Source of the DNA: Calditerrivibrio sp. | GTDB taxonomy: Bacteria; Chrysiogenota; Deferribacteres; Deferribacterales; Calditerrivibrionaceae | Assembly (NCBI GenBank): GCA_026415135.1 | Contig: JAOAHS010000015.1 | Location: 1 to 46,609, forward strand | DNA: 46,609 bases | Reading direction: 5' to 3' | Shown here: positions 35,424-43,638 of the stretch, piece by piece | Layout: the number at the start of each line of letters is the position of its first letter | Numbering within the stretch: the stretch's first letter is position 1 | The notes under the pieces: generated by a model | Databases searched by the model: none | What the model saw: the letters and a program-made list of their open reading frames with translations, nothing else | What the model was told of the DNA's origin: nothing | Program-made: the position numbers and the translations under genes

Positions 35424-36470
35424 TTAGAATCTTATCACCCTGTTCTTTAACATAGAACTGATAATTTCACAACCATTTTTAGTAACTAAAACTGTCTCCT
35501 CCACCCTTATGCCATATCTACCAGAAAAATAAATCCCCGGCTCTATGGTAAACACCATCCCCTCCTGTATTATCGTATTATCATTGGCATTAAGAGCCGG
35601 CTTCTCATGGACATCAATACCTATGGAGTGCCCTAAACCATGATTGAAATAGATGTCAAGCCCATACTTAGCAAGATATCTTTTAGCTATAGAATATATC
35701 TGGCTACAAACCTCACCTACCCTTATCTTTTCAATACAATAGTCTATGGTATCCGATATGATGGATATCCGGTTAAGCAGATCTTTATCATCCCCAAAGT
35801 ATACCATTCTGGTAATATCGCTTACGTACCCGGCCTTTGCCCCATAATCCACGATAACGGGTTCATTTATATCAATGATCTTGTCGCTTGCTCTTCCGTG
35901 GGGGAGTGCACTCCTATAACCGGAAGCAACAATCGTATCAAAACTCTCCTTTTCTGCACCTAAGACCTTCATATTATACTCTAAAACAGCAGCCCATTGC
36001 TTCTCGGTACAACCAAAATTAAAGCCTTCCAAACTTTTCATAAGCCCTTCAGATGCTATTGTATAGGCACTTTTAATCAACTCTATCTCTTCAGGCTCTT
36101 TTATCATTCTTAAAAAAGATATTTCAGATGGCTCATCCACTACAATCTCAGCCTTCTTTGATAAAAGGATGTAAAGCGCCAAAGGGAATTTGTCTGTTAC
36201 AAACACCTTTGGACATCCATTAAAAAGGTTCAAGAGAAACTCTTTATAAGAGCTCACCACCTCCATATCCCATTCACTGGTAAGCTCCGTCTTTATCTGC
36301 TCCCCATACCTACCATCAGTGATAAACAGATTCCGTTCCTCAGTAATGACTATATAAGCCATACTACCAGTAAAATTAGATATATAGTATATATCAGACA
36401 TGTCAGAAATCACATACGGTATCTTCCCAGCTTTTTCCAGCTTATCCCTAAGCAGATCAACTCTACTCAT
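35424..36470 (-). CDS. M24-family Xaa-Pro aminopeptidase
   Basis: This 348-residue metallopeptidase removes N-terminal residues ahead of proline. It has a creatinase-like N-terminal domain (about 1-125) and a pita-bread catalytic domain with all five metal ligands: Asp in PVIVDYGAKAGYVSDITRMV (two Asp), His in NHGLGHSIGIDVHEKP, Glu in MVFTIEPGIY, and Glu in GIRVEETVLV. I chose ATG 36470, seven bases after AAGG; the in-frame TTG at 36476 is too close to that site. Adjacency to efp is conserved in many bacteria, and both relate to proline-containing proteins. Confidence 0.93.
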   Translation of the reverse strand: MSRVDLLRDKLEKAGKIPYVISDMSDIYYISNFTGSMAYIVITEERNLFITDGRYGEQIKTELTSEWDMEVVSSYKEFLLNLFNGCPKVFVTDKFPLALYILLSKKAEIVVDEPSEISFLRMIKEPEEIELIKSAYTIASEGLMKSLEGFNFGCTEKQWAAVLEYNMKVLGAEKESFDTIVASGYRSALPHGRASDKIIDINEPVIVDYGAKAGYVSDITRMVYFGDDKDLLNRISIISDTIDYCIEKIRVGEVCSQIYSIAKRYLAKYGLDIYFNHGLGHSIGIDVHEKPALNANDNTIIQEGMVFTIEPGIYFSGRYGIRVEETVLVTKNGCEIISSMLKNRVIRF

Positions 36471-36483
36471 AATCAAACCTTAT

Positions 36484-36921
36484 TCAAGCAGATTGAACTC
36501 TCGAAATATGGTCTATAGCCATAAAATAGGAATCCCTACCAAACCCGGTAACAACTCCTTTTGCAATATCAGAAAGATAGGATTTTCTACGAAAAACCTC
36601 CCTCGAATACACATTAGACAGATGAACCTCTATAAAAGGTATTTTAACAGAAAGAAATGCATCCCGCAGAGCTATACTTGTATGGGTATAAGCACCTGGG
36701 TTTATAACAATATAGGAAAAAACCCCCAAGGCATTGTGAATAGCATTTATAAGTTCACCTTCAATATTTGACTGAAAAAAAGTTAACTCAATCCCCTTTG
36801 ATTTTGCATAAACCATCAAAGATCTGTTCAACTCCTCAAGGGTTTCATAACCATAAATCTCCGGCTCTCTTCTACCAAGCATATTTAAATTTGGTCCATT
36901 AATTACAAGAACCTTCGTCAT
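36484..36921 (-). CDS. aroQ: 3-dehydroquinate dehydratase, type II
   Basis: AroQ dehydrates 3-dehydroquinate in the shikimate pathway. The 145-residue type II enzyme shows VINGPNLNMLGRREPEIYGY with the catalytic Tyr/Arg loop, the substrate stretch IVINPGAYTHTSIALRDAFL, and EVHLSNVYSREVFRRKSYLS with the essential His. Its ATGA start overlaps the roadblock gene by four bases. With aroB and aroK it covers three steps of the pathway. Confidence 0.98.
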   Translation of the reverse strand: MTKVLVINGPNLNMLGRREPEIYGYETLEELNRSLMVYAKSKGIELTFFQSNIEGELINAIHNALGVFSYIVINPGAYTHTSIALRDAFLSVKIPFIEVHLSNVYSREVFRRKSYLSDIAKGVVTGFGRDSYFMAIDHISRVQSA

Positions 36922-37268
36922 TGAAACTCCTTTTGTATCTCATCGTTAAACATATCAAGTATATACCTAAGTTTACCAACAAGAGCCTTAGGCTCCATAG
37001 ACACTGCAAAATAGTAGCTTTCATTTATCTTTTTAAAAAAAAGCTTTCGATTGTCACCTTCAAACAAAAAGGAGTGGACGTTGTTTATATCAAGGGTCGA
37101 TGATATCTTCTTGAAATATCTCAACATAGAAGAAAACTCAGCCCCTATCTCATCTGCCATATCCTCCCTGCCCATCTTGTAAACGACAAACCCATCCTTA
37201 TCAAACACTGCCACCATTTTTGTCCCATTTACATGATTTATTATGTGACTGAGGATGTTGCTAAACAT
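36918..37268 (-). CDS. Small roadblock/LC7-like protein
   Basis: The 116-residue protein has the alpha-beta pattern of roadblock/LC7 domains: a first helix, then VNGTKMVAVFDKDGFVVYKM as the paired strands, a second helix (DEIGAEFSSMLRYFKKISST), HSFLFEGDNRKLFFKKINES with YYFAVSME, and a last helix KALVGKLRYILDMF. Roadblock proteins bind or activate small Ras-like GTPases (for example MglB with MglA in polarity control), or act as dimeric scaffolds. No GTPase gene lies in the window. It overlaps the TPR gene by eight bases and aroQ by four, so all three are co-translated. The fold call rests on pattern only. Confidence 0.72.
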   Translation of the reverse strand: MFSNILSHIINHVNGTKMVAVFDKDGFVVYKMGREDMADEIGAEFSSMLRYFKKISSTLDINNVHSFLFEGDNRKLFFKKINESYYFAVSMEPKALVGKLRYILDMFNDEIQKEFQ

Positions 37269-38463
37269 TTCTCATCTCTTTAATCTTCTTTATATTGCCA
37301 AGCCACCGCTCAAGCTCTTGAACTATTCTATTATGCTCATCCTTTGTAGAGTCTATTTTCAACTGCGCCTCTTCTTTTTCAAAACCTGCTGACACTAAAT
37401 CCATTGCCAAACCAGTCTCTTTAATAATGGAGATCTCAACTTCTTTATCTTTATCTTTATCTTTATCTATATCTATATCTATATCTAAATCATACATTTC
37501 AACAGTTTGTGTTGGTTCATCAAGCTTTATATCTTCAAGAACACTCTTCTTTTCAGAACCACTGAGTTCATCAAAATCGATCTCTTTCCCAAACAGATCA
37601 TCAAAGGACACGTCTTTTACCTCATCCATCAGTGGTGTGGCAGGTTCTTCTTTATCTACCCTACTTTCATTGATTACAAAATCAGAAAGGTTGTCAAACT
37701 TTAAAAGATTACTCTCTTCAACAACACCTGAAGTAGGCTCCTGCTTTTGCATAGAATCTTCTAAACCCTGTGACACATTAGCACCATCAAAAACATTAGT
37801 CTCTATTTTCAGATCTTTATCCTCAACTTCCAATAGCTTCTCATTTAAACCACCTTCACCTTCGACAGGTATCTCCACAACATTCACCTTCCCCTCTTCT
37901 ATCACAGAAGTATCCAAATTGAGGTGTTCCAGTTCATCCTTCAAACTAGCCATATCATGGTCAACAGGTGTATGATCAAGATGTGCTACCGCCTCATCTA
38001 TGTTTTTAATCTCATCAGAAGCCCTAAACTCTTTTCCACCAAGACTTTCTGTGAGCTCATCCAGTAATACCCTTAGCTCAAAATCCTCAGGTGTTGTTAC
38101 AAGAGCAGTCCTATAGTAAATCGTAGCACCCAAAATATCACCAGACTCTCTTAGGATATCTCCTAACATCTTATTTGCCCTATAGTTATCAGGGACATGC
38201 TCCACCACATCAAAAAGAAGGTGTTTTGCCTCATCCTTCATCCCTTTTTCAAGAAAAGCATTGGCCAAAAGAACCTTAGCAGCGTAATAATCTGGATGTT
38301 TATCCAGTCCCTTGCTACAGACATCGATCACCTCATCATATTTACCAAGCTTAAGATATGCAAATGCAAGGGGCATAAAAAGTCTTGAAGAAGGATCCTC
38401 TTCTATTTTTTTTGAAAAATACTCCACATCCTTTTGATACCTTTTTATGGAAGCCTCATCCAT
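37261..38463 (-). CDS. Cytoplasmic TPR protein with long acidic tail
   Basis: The 400-residue protein has about four TPR-like helix pairs at residues 1-150 (FMPLAFAYLKLGKYDEVIDV, YAAKVLLANAFLEKGMKDEA, NYRANKMLGDILRESGDILG). A long acidic, low-complexity region follows, with a tandem Asp-Ile and Asp-Lys stretch at about residues 325-341 encoded by hexanucleotide repeats. The protein closes with a helical segment (VQELERWLGNIKKI). There is no signal peptide. Its ATG overlaps the 3' end of aroB by 19 bases, and it overlaps the roadblock gene, suggesting the two proteins work together. Function unknown. Confidence 0.82.
   Translation of the reverse strand: MDEASIKRYQKDVEYFSKKIEEDPSSRLFMPLAFAYLKLGKYDEVIDVCSKGLDKHPDYYAAKVLLANAFLEKGMKDEAKHLLFDVVEHVPDNYRANKMLGDILRESGDILGATIYYRTALVTTPEDFELRVLLDELTESLGGKEFRASDEIKNIDEAVAHLDHTPVDHDMASLKDELEHLNLDTSVIEEGKVNVVEIPVEGEGGLNEKLLEVEDKDLKIETNVFDGANVSQGLEDSMQKQEPTSGVVEESNLLKFDNLSDFVINESRVDKEEPATPLMDEVKDVSFDDLFGKEIDFDELSGSEKKSVLEDIKLDEPTQTVEMYDLDIDIDIDKDKDKDKEVEISIIKETGLAMDLVSAGFEKEEAQLKIDSTKDEHNRIVQELERWLGNIKKIKEMRNV
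37442..37489. repeat. Hexanucleotide tandem repeat inside the TPR gene
   Basis: Eight six-base units read on the plus strand as four TCTTTA, three TCTATA and one TCTAAA. On the coding minus strand they give alternating Asp-Leu/Ile and Asp-Lys. Because the unit is a multiple of three, gain or loss of copies would alter length without breaking the frame. Confidence 0.9.
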
Positions 38464-39512
38464 TTGGCACCTTCAAAAAAGTTTTTTACATCATTTAAAT
38501 CAATTCTTTCAATAATTATACCATTTCCTACCTCAGATGTCAAGGCAAGGACTAACCCATTGGATTTTGCCTTTTTGTCCGATGAAATAGCATCCAGAAA
38601 AAAGTTTAGATCATTTATCTTAAAATTGAGGTTATAACCGAAAGCTGTTAATATATTAAAAATATCATCCACTACTTTACTATTTATAAACCCACATTCA
38701 GCAGCAAAAAGAGCTTCCATATACATACCCCAAGCTACAGCAAGGCCATGTTTTATTCCATGATCCGAATCCACCTCAAGCCCATGACCAAATGTATGTC
38801 CAAGATTTAGTAAACGCCTTATACCCTTCTCCGTTTCATCCTCTTCAACAACTCTTCTTTTAAAATCACAACAGATCTTTACAACATCAGTCATGATCTT
38901 ACCATTTCTGTTCAGGATCTCATTTCTGTAGGTCAAAAGAAAATCATAAAACCCTTTGTCAAAAAGTACCGCATACTTTATAACCTCTGCAAGTCCACTT
39001 TTGTACTCCTCCTCAGAAAGTGTTTCCAGAAAATCTGTGTCAATCAAAACCATCTTAGGCTGGTAAAAAGTGCCCACGAGGTTTTTAACATTGCCAAGGT
39101 TTACACCTGTTTTACCACCTACACTGCTATCAACCATAGAAAGCAATGTTGTGGGAACCTGAATATACCCTATACCCCTCATATAGATGGAAGCAGAAAA
39201 CCCAGCAATGTCTCCAACGATACCACCACCAATTGCAATTAAGGTGTCCCCCCTTAAACAGTTTCTGTTTTTTAAATGGTTTAAAATAGCCTCCACCGTC
39301 AAAAAAGTCTTGTTGTGTTCATCTGCCTCAATCAAAAAAGGCTCATAATCAAAAAGTCCCCCATAAAGTACAAAGACATTCTTATCCACAACTAAATGAG
39401 TTCTACTATCTAAAGAAAACCGTCTTATCTCCTCTGCCACAAAACTATTACCTATGATTATGTCGTAACTAAAATCAGCCCGCTGAGACAACGATACTCT
39501 TATTTTTTCCAT
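38445..39512 (-). CDS. aroB: 3-dehydroquinate synthase
   Basis: AroB cyclises DAHP to 3-dehydroquinate using NAD and Zn. The 355-residue protein has the NAD motif IAIGGGIVGDIAGFSASIYM near residue 92, then VPTTLLSMVDSSVGGKTGVN with the substrate Lys, DTDFLETLSEEEYKSGLAEV, and the metal His motif NLGHTFGHGLEV. It begins 13 bases inside the end of aroK. Confidence 0.98.
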   Translation of the reverse strand: MEKIRVSLSQRADFSYDIIIGNSFVAEEIRRFSLDSRTHLVVDKNVFVLYGGLFDYEPFLIEADEHNKTFLTVEAILNHLKNRNCLRGDTLIAIGGGIVGDIAGFSASIYMRGIGYIQVPTTLLSMVDSSVGGKTGVNLGNVKNLVGTFYQPKMVLIDTDFLETLSEEEYKSGLAEVIKYAVLFDKGFYDFLLTYRNEILNRNGKIMTDVVKICCDFKRRVVEEDETEKGIRRLLNLGHTFGHGLEVDSDHGIKHGLAVAWGMYMEALFAAECGFINSKVVDDIFNILTAFGYNLNFKINDLNFFLDAISSDKKAKSNGLVLALTSEVGNGIIIERIDLNDVKNFFEGAKWMRLP

Positions 39513-40018
39513 AGCTTTTCCAGATCCATTATTATCTGTTTCACAATCGTTTCAGGGGAACCATAGGATGTATCCACGATAAGATCCCCTTTGATGTAAT
39601 ATGGAGCCCTTTCATACATCAGCCTTTTTATTTCAGACATCGGATCTGGTACCTGTAGTAAAGGGCGACACTGATCATCTTTTAACCTCTCATATATCAC
39701 TTCAGGGGAAGCCACAAGCGTAACCATGACACCACTTTTCTTCATCAAAGCGATATTTTCATCAAAAATGACTATTCCCCCACCTGTTGACACCACATAG
39801 TTATCTTTTTCTGCTATATCCCTTAACACCTCCCCCTCTACAGCTCGAAAATACCCTTCCCCATCAGCTTGAAAAATCTCTGAAATAGTTCTTTTTTCCC
39901 TTTTTACTATCTCTTCGTCGAGATCCACCCACTTCCTGTTTAACATCTCAGCCAAAAGCTTAGAGATCGTTGTCTTACCTGTACCCATAAAACCTATAAA
40001 ATAGACATTCCCCATCAT
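39500..40018 (-). CDS. aroK: Shikimate kinase
   Basis: AroK phosphorylates shikimate. The 172-residue P-loop kinase shows Walker A GFMGTGKTTISKLLAEML, the DLDEEIVKREKRTISEIF stretch with the substrate Asp, GEGYFRAVEGEVL, STGGGIV, and the lid Arg in DDQCRPLL. Two ATGs are adjacent (40018 and 40015). AGGAG sits only three bases from the first and six from the second, so 40015 may be the real start; the difference is one Met. It lies six bases after comM. Confidence 0.97.
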   Translation of the reverse strand: MMGNVYFIGFMGTGKTTISKLLAEMLNRKWVDLDEEIVKREKRTISEIFQADGEGYFRAVEGEVLRDIAEKDNYVVSTGGGIVIFDENIALMKKSGVMVTLVASPEVIYERLKDDQCRPLLQVPDPMSEIKRLMYERAPYYIKGDLIVDTSYGSPETIVKQIIMDLEKLWKK

Positions 40019-40024
40019 ATGCTC

Positions 40025-41563
40025 CTAAAATTCACTGATCCACTGATCACTTATTCTGAATTTAATAGCTTCTGCAATGTGCTTTGACTCAATCTTCTCT
40101 GAACCATCCATATCTGATATTGTCCTAGCCACTTTTAATATTTTAGAAAAACTCCTTGCAGAAAAGTTGTACTTTTTATTGGCCTTTTCAAGTAGTAAAA
40201 GGGAATCAGCATCTAATTCACAGTATTTTTTTAGATGCTTCTCACTCATCTGGGAATTAAAAAAGATCTTCTCCCCTTTAAACCTCTCCTGTTGTATCCT
40301 ATGAACCCTTTCCACCCTTTTTCTGATAGCTTCTGAAGTTTCTCCATTGGAAACACCTGAAAGTTCATTAAACTTCAAAGATGATACATTGACATGGATA
40401 TCGATACGATCCATTAATGGCCCTGATAATCTACTTCTATACCTTTTTATTTGACTTTCAGAACAAACACACTGCTTAGTTTCATCGCCTAAAAACCCAC
40501 ACGGGCAAGGATTACAGGCAGCTACTAACATAAACTTAGCCGGATAGGTAACAGACCTGTTAGCCCTTGAAACAGTAATATACCCATCCTCCATTGGCTG
40601 CCTTAAAACCTCCAGAACACTTCTTTTAAACTCCAAAAACTCATCTAAAAACAAAACACCATTATGAGCAATAGATACAGCACCGGGTCTTGCATCCTTT
40701 GTTCCACCAATGAGGGCAATATCACTTGTAGTATGATGTATCGAAGCAAAATAGCGTTCTCTTACCAGTCTTCCTTTATCTTTTAAAATACCTGCCACAG
40801 AGTGAATCTTTGTAGTTTCGATCGACTCTTCCAAACTCATAGGTGGCAATATAGTAGGGATCCTTTTGGCAATCATTGTTTTACCGCTACCGGGTGAGCC
40901 GATCATAAGCATATTATGCATGCCAGAAGCTGCAATCTCTGCAGCCCTTTTAGCTGTGAACTGCCCTTTTATCTCTGAAAAATCCACATCGTAAACTGGT
41001 TCTTTCCCACTTTCACCTTGTTCTTTTTTAAAACAATATCTTGTATCATCACAACCAGAAAGGTAGTAGTCAAGTATTTGGGAAACATTTTCAAAGGCAA
41101 ACACCTCAAGCCCCTCAACTATACTCGCTTCTTCTGCATTATCTAATGGTAGTACAATCTTTTTAATACCACAACTTAAAGCACTAAGTGCCATGGGCAA
41201 CACACCATTTACACCTCTAAGATCCCCATCAAGGGACAGTTCTCCAACAAATACTGTATCGGACAGATCCCTTGTAACAATCCCTGCAGCCGATATAAGC
41301 CCCATGGCAATAGGTAGATCGAAATGCGAGCCATCTTTCTTTACATCCGCAGGAGCGAGATTGATCGTTATAGGTTTTGAAAAAAGATTAAAATTTATAT
41401 TTTTTAAAGCTGATTTAACCCTTTCCTTACTCTCTTTTACCGCACCCTCTGCAAGTCCCACAACAGTAAACGAAGGTAGTCCCATCTCCCTAACATCCAC
41501 CTCGACATCCACAAGAATAGCTTCGATACCCACCAGATGGAAAGTCAATATTTTAGAAAACAT
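40025..41563 (-). CDS. comM: ComM/YifB-family Mg chelatase-like ATPase
   Basis: ComM is an AAA+ helicase that promotes branch migration during natural transformation and is widespread in bacteria. The 512-residue product has an N-terminal Lon-like S5 fold (residues 1-180, with NLAPADVKKDGSHFDLPIAM), Walker A GSPGSGKTMIAKRIPTILPP at about 220, Walker B GVLFLDEF, and a Cys-rich stretch NPCPCGFLGDETKQCVCS typical of the family. It is the first gene of the long minus-strand operon; GGTGA eight bases upstream serves as a weak ribosome site. Its presence suggests, but does not prove, competence. Confidence 0.95.
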   Translation of the reverse strand: MFSKILTFHLVGIEAILVDVEVDVREMGLPSFTVVGLAEGAVKESKERVKSALKNINFNLFSKPITINLAPADVKKDGSHFDLPIAMGLISAAGIVTRDLSDTVFVGELSLDGDLRGVNGVLPMALSALSCGIKKIVLPLDNAEEASIVEGLEVFAFENVSQILDYYLSGCDDTRYCFKKEQGESGKEPVYDVDFSEIKGQFTAKRAAEIAASGMHNMLMIGSPGSGKTMIAKRIPTILPPMSLEESIETTKIHSVAGILKDKGRLVRERYFASIHHTTSDIALIGGTKDARPGAVSIAHNGVLFLDEFLEFKRSVLEVLRQPMEDGYITVSRANRSVTYPAKFMLVAACNPCPCGFLGDETKQCVCSESQIKRYRSRLSGPLMDRIDIHVNVSSLKFNELSGVSNGETSEAIRKRVERVHRIQQERFKGEKIFFNSQMSEKHLKKYCELDADSLLLLEKANKKYNFSARSFSKILKVARTISDMDGSEKIESKHIAEAIKFRISDQWISEF

Positions 41564-41597
41564 GATTCATTTCACCGTAGAATACACTCATTTAGAG

Positions 41598-41626
41598 TTT
41601 TTATTAGATAGACTCATATCTGTCAA
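41598..41626 (-). promoter_or_regulatory. Candidate sigma70 promoter for the comM-to-hppA operon
   Basis: On the minus strand TTGACA (41626-41621), a 17-base spacer and TAAAAA (41603-41598) lie 35 bases upstream of the comM ATG. The consensus -35 box offsets a weak -10. No other promoter-sized gap occurs until the 57-base gap before efp. Confidence 0.5.
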
Positions 41627-41649
41627 CAAAAATTTACTACAAAATAGTG

Positions 41650-41677
41650 TTGAAATTTCACTCAAAAACTGTATTAT
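41650..41677 (+). promoter_or_regulatory. Candidate sigma70 promoter for pabBC
   Basis: TTGAAA (41650-41655), a 16-base spacer and TATTAT (41672-41677) are followed by AGGGGA (41690-41695) and the TTG start of pabB. It is divergent from the comM promoter, with the two -35 boxes 23 bases apart. Confidence 0.55.
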
Positions 41678-41704
41678 CCCCAAAAACATAGGGGAATTGT
41701 AGCA

Positions 41705-42685
41705 TTGCCACAAATCTTTATGAATACTGAAGACTTCTGTAAAACATTTGATCAATTTTATCATACTAAAACCCCCTTTCTATTCCTTGTAGATTTTAAT
41801 AAACAAAATCTTTTCATAAAAGATTTAGCTTCCTTAGCCTCAGATGGTGATATCCTCTACAATTTCAATGGTATTACAAATGTAACCTTTAAAAAAAACT
41901 ATAACGGTTCCATAAAAATCTCCTCAACCCCCATCAGCTACAGATCTTATTTAGCCTCCTTTAATAAAGTAAAAAAGCATCTAAAGAATGGGGACAGCTA
42001 TCTTGTTAACCTCACTTTCCCCACAAAACTATCTCTAAACATATCATTAGAAGAAATTTTTTACAGAGCACATGCCATGTACAAAATGAAATTTTACGAT
42101 ATGTTTGTCTTTTTCTCACCAGAACAGTTTGTAACCATAAACGATGCAAAGATATCCACCTACCCAATGAAAGGGACTAAATTGAAAATTACAGAAAATT
42201 CAGAATTAGAGCTACTGCAAGACGAAAAGGAACTGGCAGAACATATAACAATAGTAGACCTTTTGAGAAATGATCTTAACATGATAGCCAAAGATGTCGC
42301 TGTAGAACAGTTTAGATACATTTCCTATATAAATACCCAAAAAGGGGTACTAATTCAAACCAGCTCAAAAATCTCAGGCAAATTATCCCCAAAGGATATA
42401 TCCCAGAAGATATTACAGATACTTCCAGCTGGTTCTGTAACAGGAGCCCCAAAAAGAAAGACTCTTGAGATAATAAAAACTGCAGAGATTGATTACAGAG
42501 GTTTCTACACTGGGATAGCTGGTATTTTTGACGGAAAAGTTTTAGATACCTGCGTAATAATAAGGTACATAGAAAAAAGAGACAACACGATCTATTATAG
42601 AAGTGGTGGTGGCATTACAATATATAGTAACCCCCTCTTAGAATACAAGGAGATGTTGGAGAAGATATATGTCCCAACTGTTTGA
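41705..42685 (+). CDS. pabB: Compact aminodeoxychorismate synthase component I (PabB-like)
   Basis: PabB aminates chorismate to aminodeoxychorismate on the way to p-aminobenzoate and folate. The chorismate-binding domain is complete: NGDSYLVNLTFPTKLS, YPMKGTKLK with Lys156 in the PIKGT-type site that separates PabB from anthranilate synthase, DLLRNDLNMIAKDV, LPAGSVTGAPKRKTLEII, and the C-terminal GFYTGIAGIF plus RSGGGITIYSN. At 326 residues it lacks most of the N-terminal domain of the roughly 450-residue E. coli protein. The start is TTG 41705, nine bases after AGGGGA; ATG 41720 is an alternative. No pabA is nearby. Confidence 0.9.
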   Translation: MPQIFMNTEDFCKTFDQFYHTKTPFLFLVDFNKQNLFIKDLASLASDGDILYNFNGITNVTFKKNYNGSIKISSTPISYRSYLASFNKVKKHLKNGDSYLVNLTFPTKLSLNISLEEIFYRAHAMYKMKFYDMFVFFSPEQFVTINDAKISTYPMKGTKLKITENSELELLQDEKELAEHITIVDLLRNDLNMIAKDVAVEQFRYISYINTQKGVLIQTSSKISGKLSPKDISQKILQILPAGSVTGAPKRKTLEIIKTAEIDYRGFYTGIAGIFDGKVLDTCVIIRYIEKRDNTIYYRSGGGITIYSNPLLEYKEMLEKIYVPTV

Positions 42686-43256
42686 AACAATAAAGGTTTA
42701 CCAGAGAAAAGCTTTCAACTTAGAATACCATAAAAAGCGTATAATATATACATTTAATACACTCTTTAAAACAGCGCCTTTTTTCGATCTAATCGCATAT
42801 ATCAACTCAATACCCCTAACCGATGAGCTTTCCAGATTAAAAATCACTTATGATTTAAACAACATAGCTTACTCCATCACCCCCTACCAACGAAGGGAGA
42901 TCACCGCATTATATACAGTAGAAACCACAATAGAGTACCCTTTCAAATATGAGGACAGAAGCTGTTTTGATCCTTATCTAAAAGGTACAAAGGAACCTAT
43001 CTTCACTAAAAATGGCATGATCACCGATACAACATTTTCAAATCTTGCCTTTTACGATGGGCAATGTTGGTGGACACCAAATACATATCTACTTAAAGGG
43101 ACTAAAAGGGATTATTATATTGAAAAAGGTATTTTAAAGGTAACTGAAATTTCTGTAAGTGATCTAAAAAGATTTAAAAAGATCTCCTTAATCAATGCCA
43201 TGAACGATCTTGACGACTTCTGTTTTGATATCCAAAAGGTTATCAATGCCCCTTAG
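42669..43256 (+). CDS. pabC: Short class IV aminotransferase-fold protein, probable aminodeoxychorismate lyase
   Basis: PabC eliminates pyruvate from aminodeoxychorismate using PLP. This 195-residue protein is shorter than E. coli PabC (269) but keeps the PLP lysine (Lys93 in YPFKYEDRS). It also keeps a class IV C-terminal block, FTKNGMITDTTFSNLAFYDG with TPNTYLLKGTKRDYYIEKGI and the closing INAMND. Such short forms usually sit beside pabB, as here: the two genes overlap by 17 bases. The call combines fold motifs with position; another small-aminotransferase role is possible. Confidence 0.85.
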   Translation: MSQLFETIKVYQRKAFNLEYHKKRIIYTFNTLFKTAPFFDLIAYINSIPLTDELSRLKITYDLNNIAYSITPYQRREITALYTVETTIEYPFKYEDRSCFDPYLKGTKEPIFTKNGMITDTTFSNLAFYDGQCWWTPNTYLLKGTKRDYYIEKGILKVTEISVSDLKRFKKISLINAMNDLDDFCFDIQKVINAP

Positions 43257-43276
43257 TAATCGAAATTGGACCTACT

Positions 43277-43319
43277 GGTTTAATAGCTGATTAAGACTTC
43301 TATCCTACGCTATCAAACC
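43277..43319. repeat. Imperfect inverted repeat in the intergenic region
   Basis: GGTTTAATAG (43277-43286) and CTATCAAACC (43310-43319) pair over ten bases with one mismatch, which becomes a G-U pair if the minus strand is transcribed. The loop is 23 bases and no T-tract follows, so it is not a standard terminator. Confidence 0.4.
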
Positions 43320-43569
43320 CTCCTATTAAAAAGCCATTATGCCTAAAACAAAACCCTGAGGAGGAGTACCCTTAAAGAAGTTTATAACCAATATCCCCTC
43401 AGTGATCATAGATGAAGAGCACTATAACACACTATTATCGCCATATTTGTTCAGCGCAAGCCATTTAATCACTTCCTTCTGATCCTATGCAACCAGCCAT
43501 TCTACTATAAAAACTTTTTTACTCATGCCTTGAAAAACTATCAAAATAGTCTATTTTCTTTTATCACAC

Positions 43570-43590
43570 ACTGAGCATTTTTTGCCCAGT
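43570..43590. repeat. Short hairpin with flanking CACACA/TGTGTG repeat
   Basis: ACTGAGC (43570-43576) and GCCCAGT (43584-43590) form a seven-base stem with one mismatch, again G-U on the minus strand, around an A/T loop. CACACA just before it and TGTGTGT at 43606-43612 could extend the pairing on the outside. The role is unknown. Confidence 0.35.
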
Positions 43591-43632
43591 AAGCTTATAA
43601 CAAGTTGTGTGTATTATCCACCTTTTTTGGTA

Positions 43633-43638
43633 TATAAT
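43633..43638 (+). promoter_or_regulatory. Candidate -10 box for the OB-fold-like secreted protein gene
   Basis: TATAAT is a perfect -10 box 39 bases before the ATG at 43677. The hexamer at the right -35 distance (TGTATT, 43610-43615) is poor, so an activator may be needed or the site may be fortuitous. GGAG lies six bases before the ATG. Confidence 0.35.

Noticed and set aside
36471-36476. TTG start for the Xaa-Pro aminopeptidase
   Set aside because: Too close to the AAGG site; ATG 36470 has proper spacing.
37427-37975. 182-codon Ser-rich plus-strand frame opposite the acidic TPR gene
   Set aside because: The Ser/Ile-rich text is the antisense of Asp/Glu/Lys codons and of the hexanucleotide repeat.
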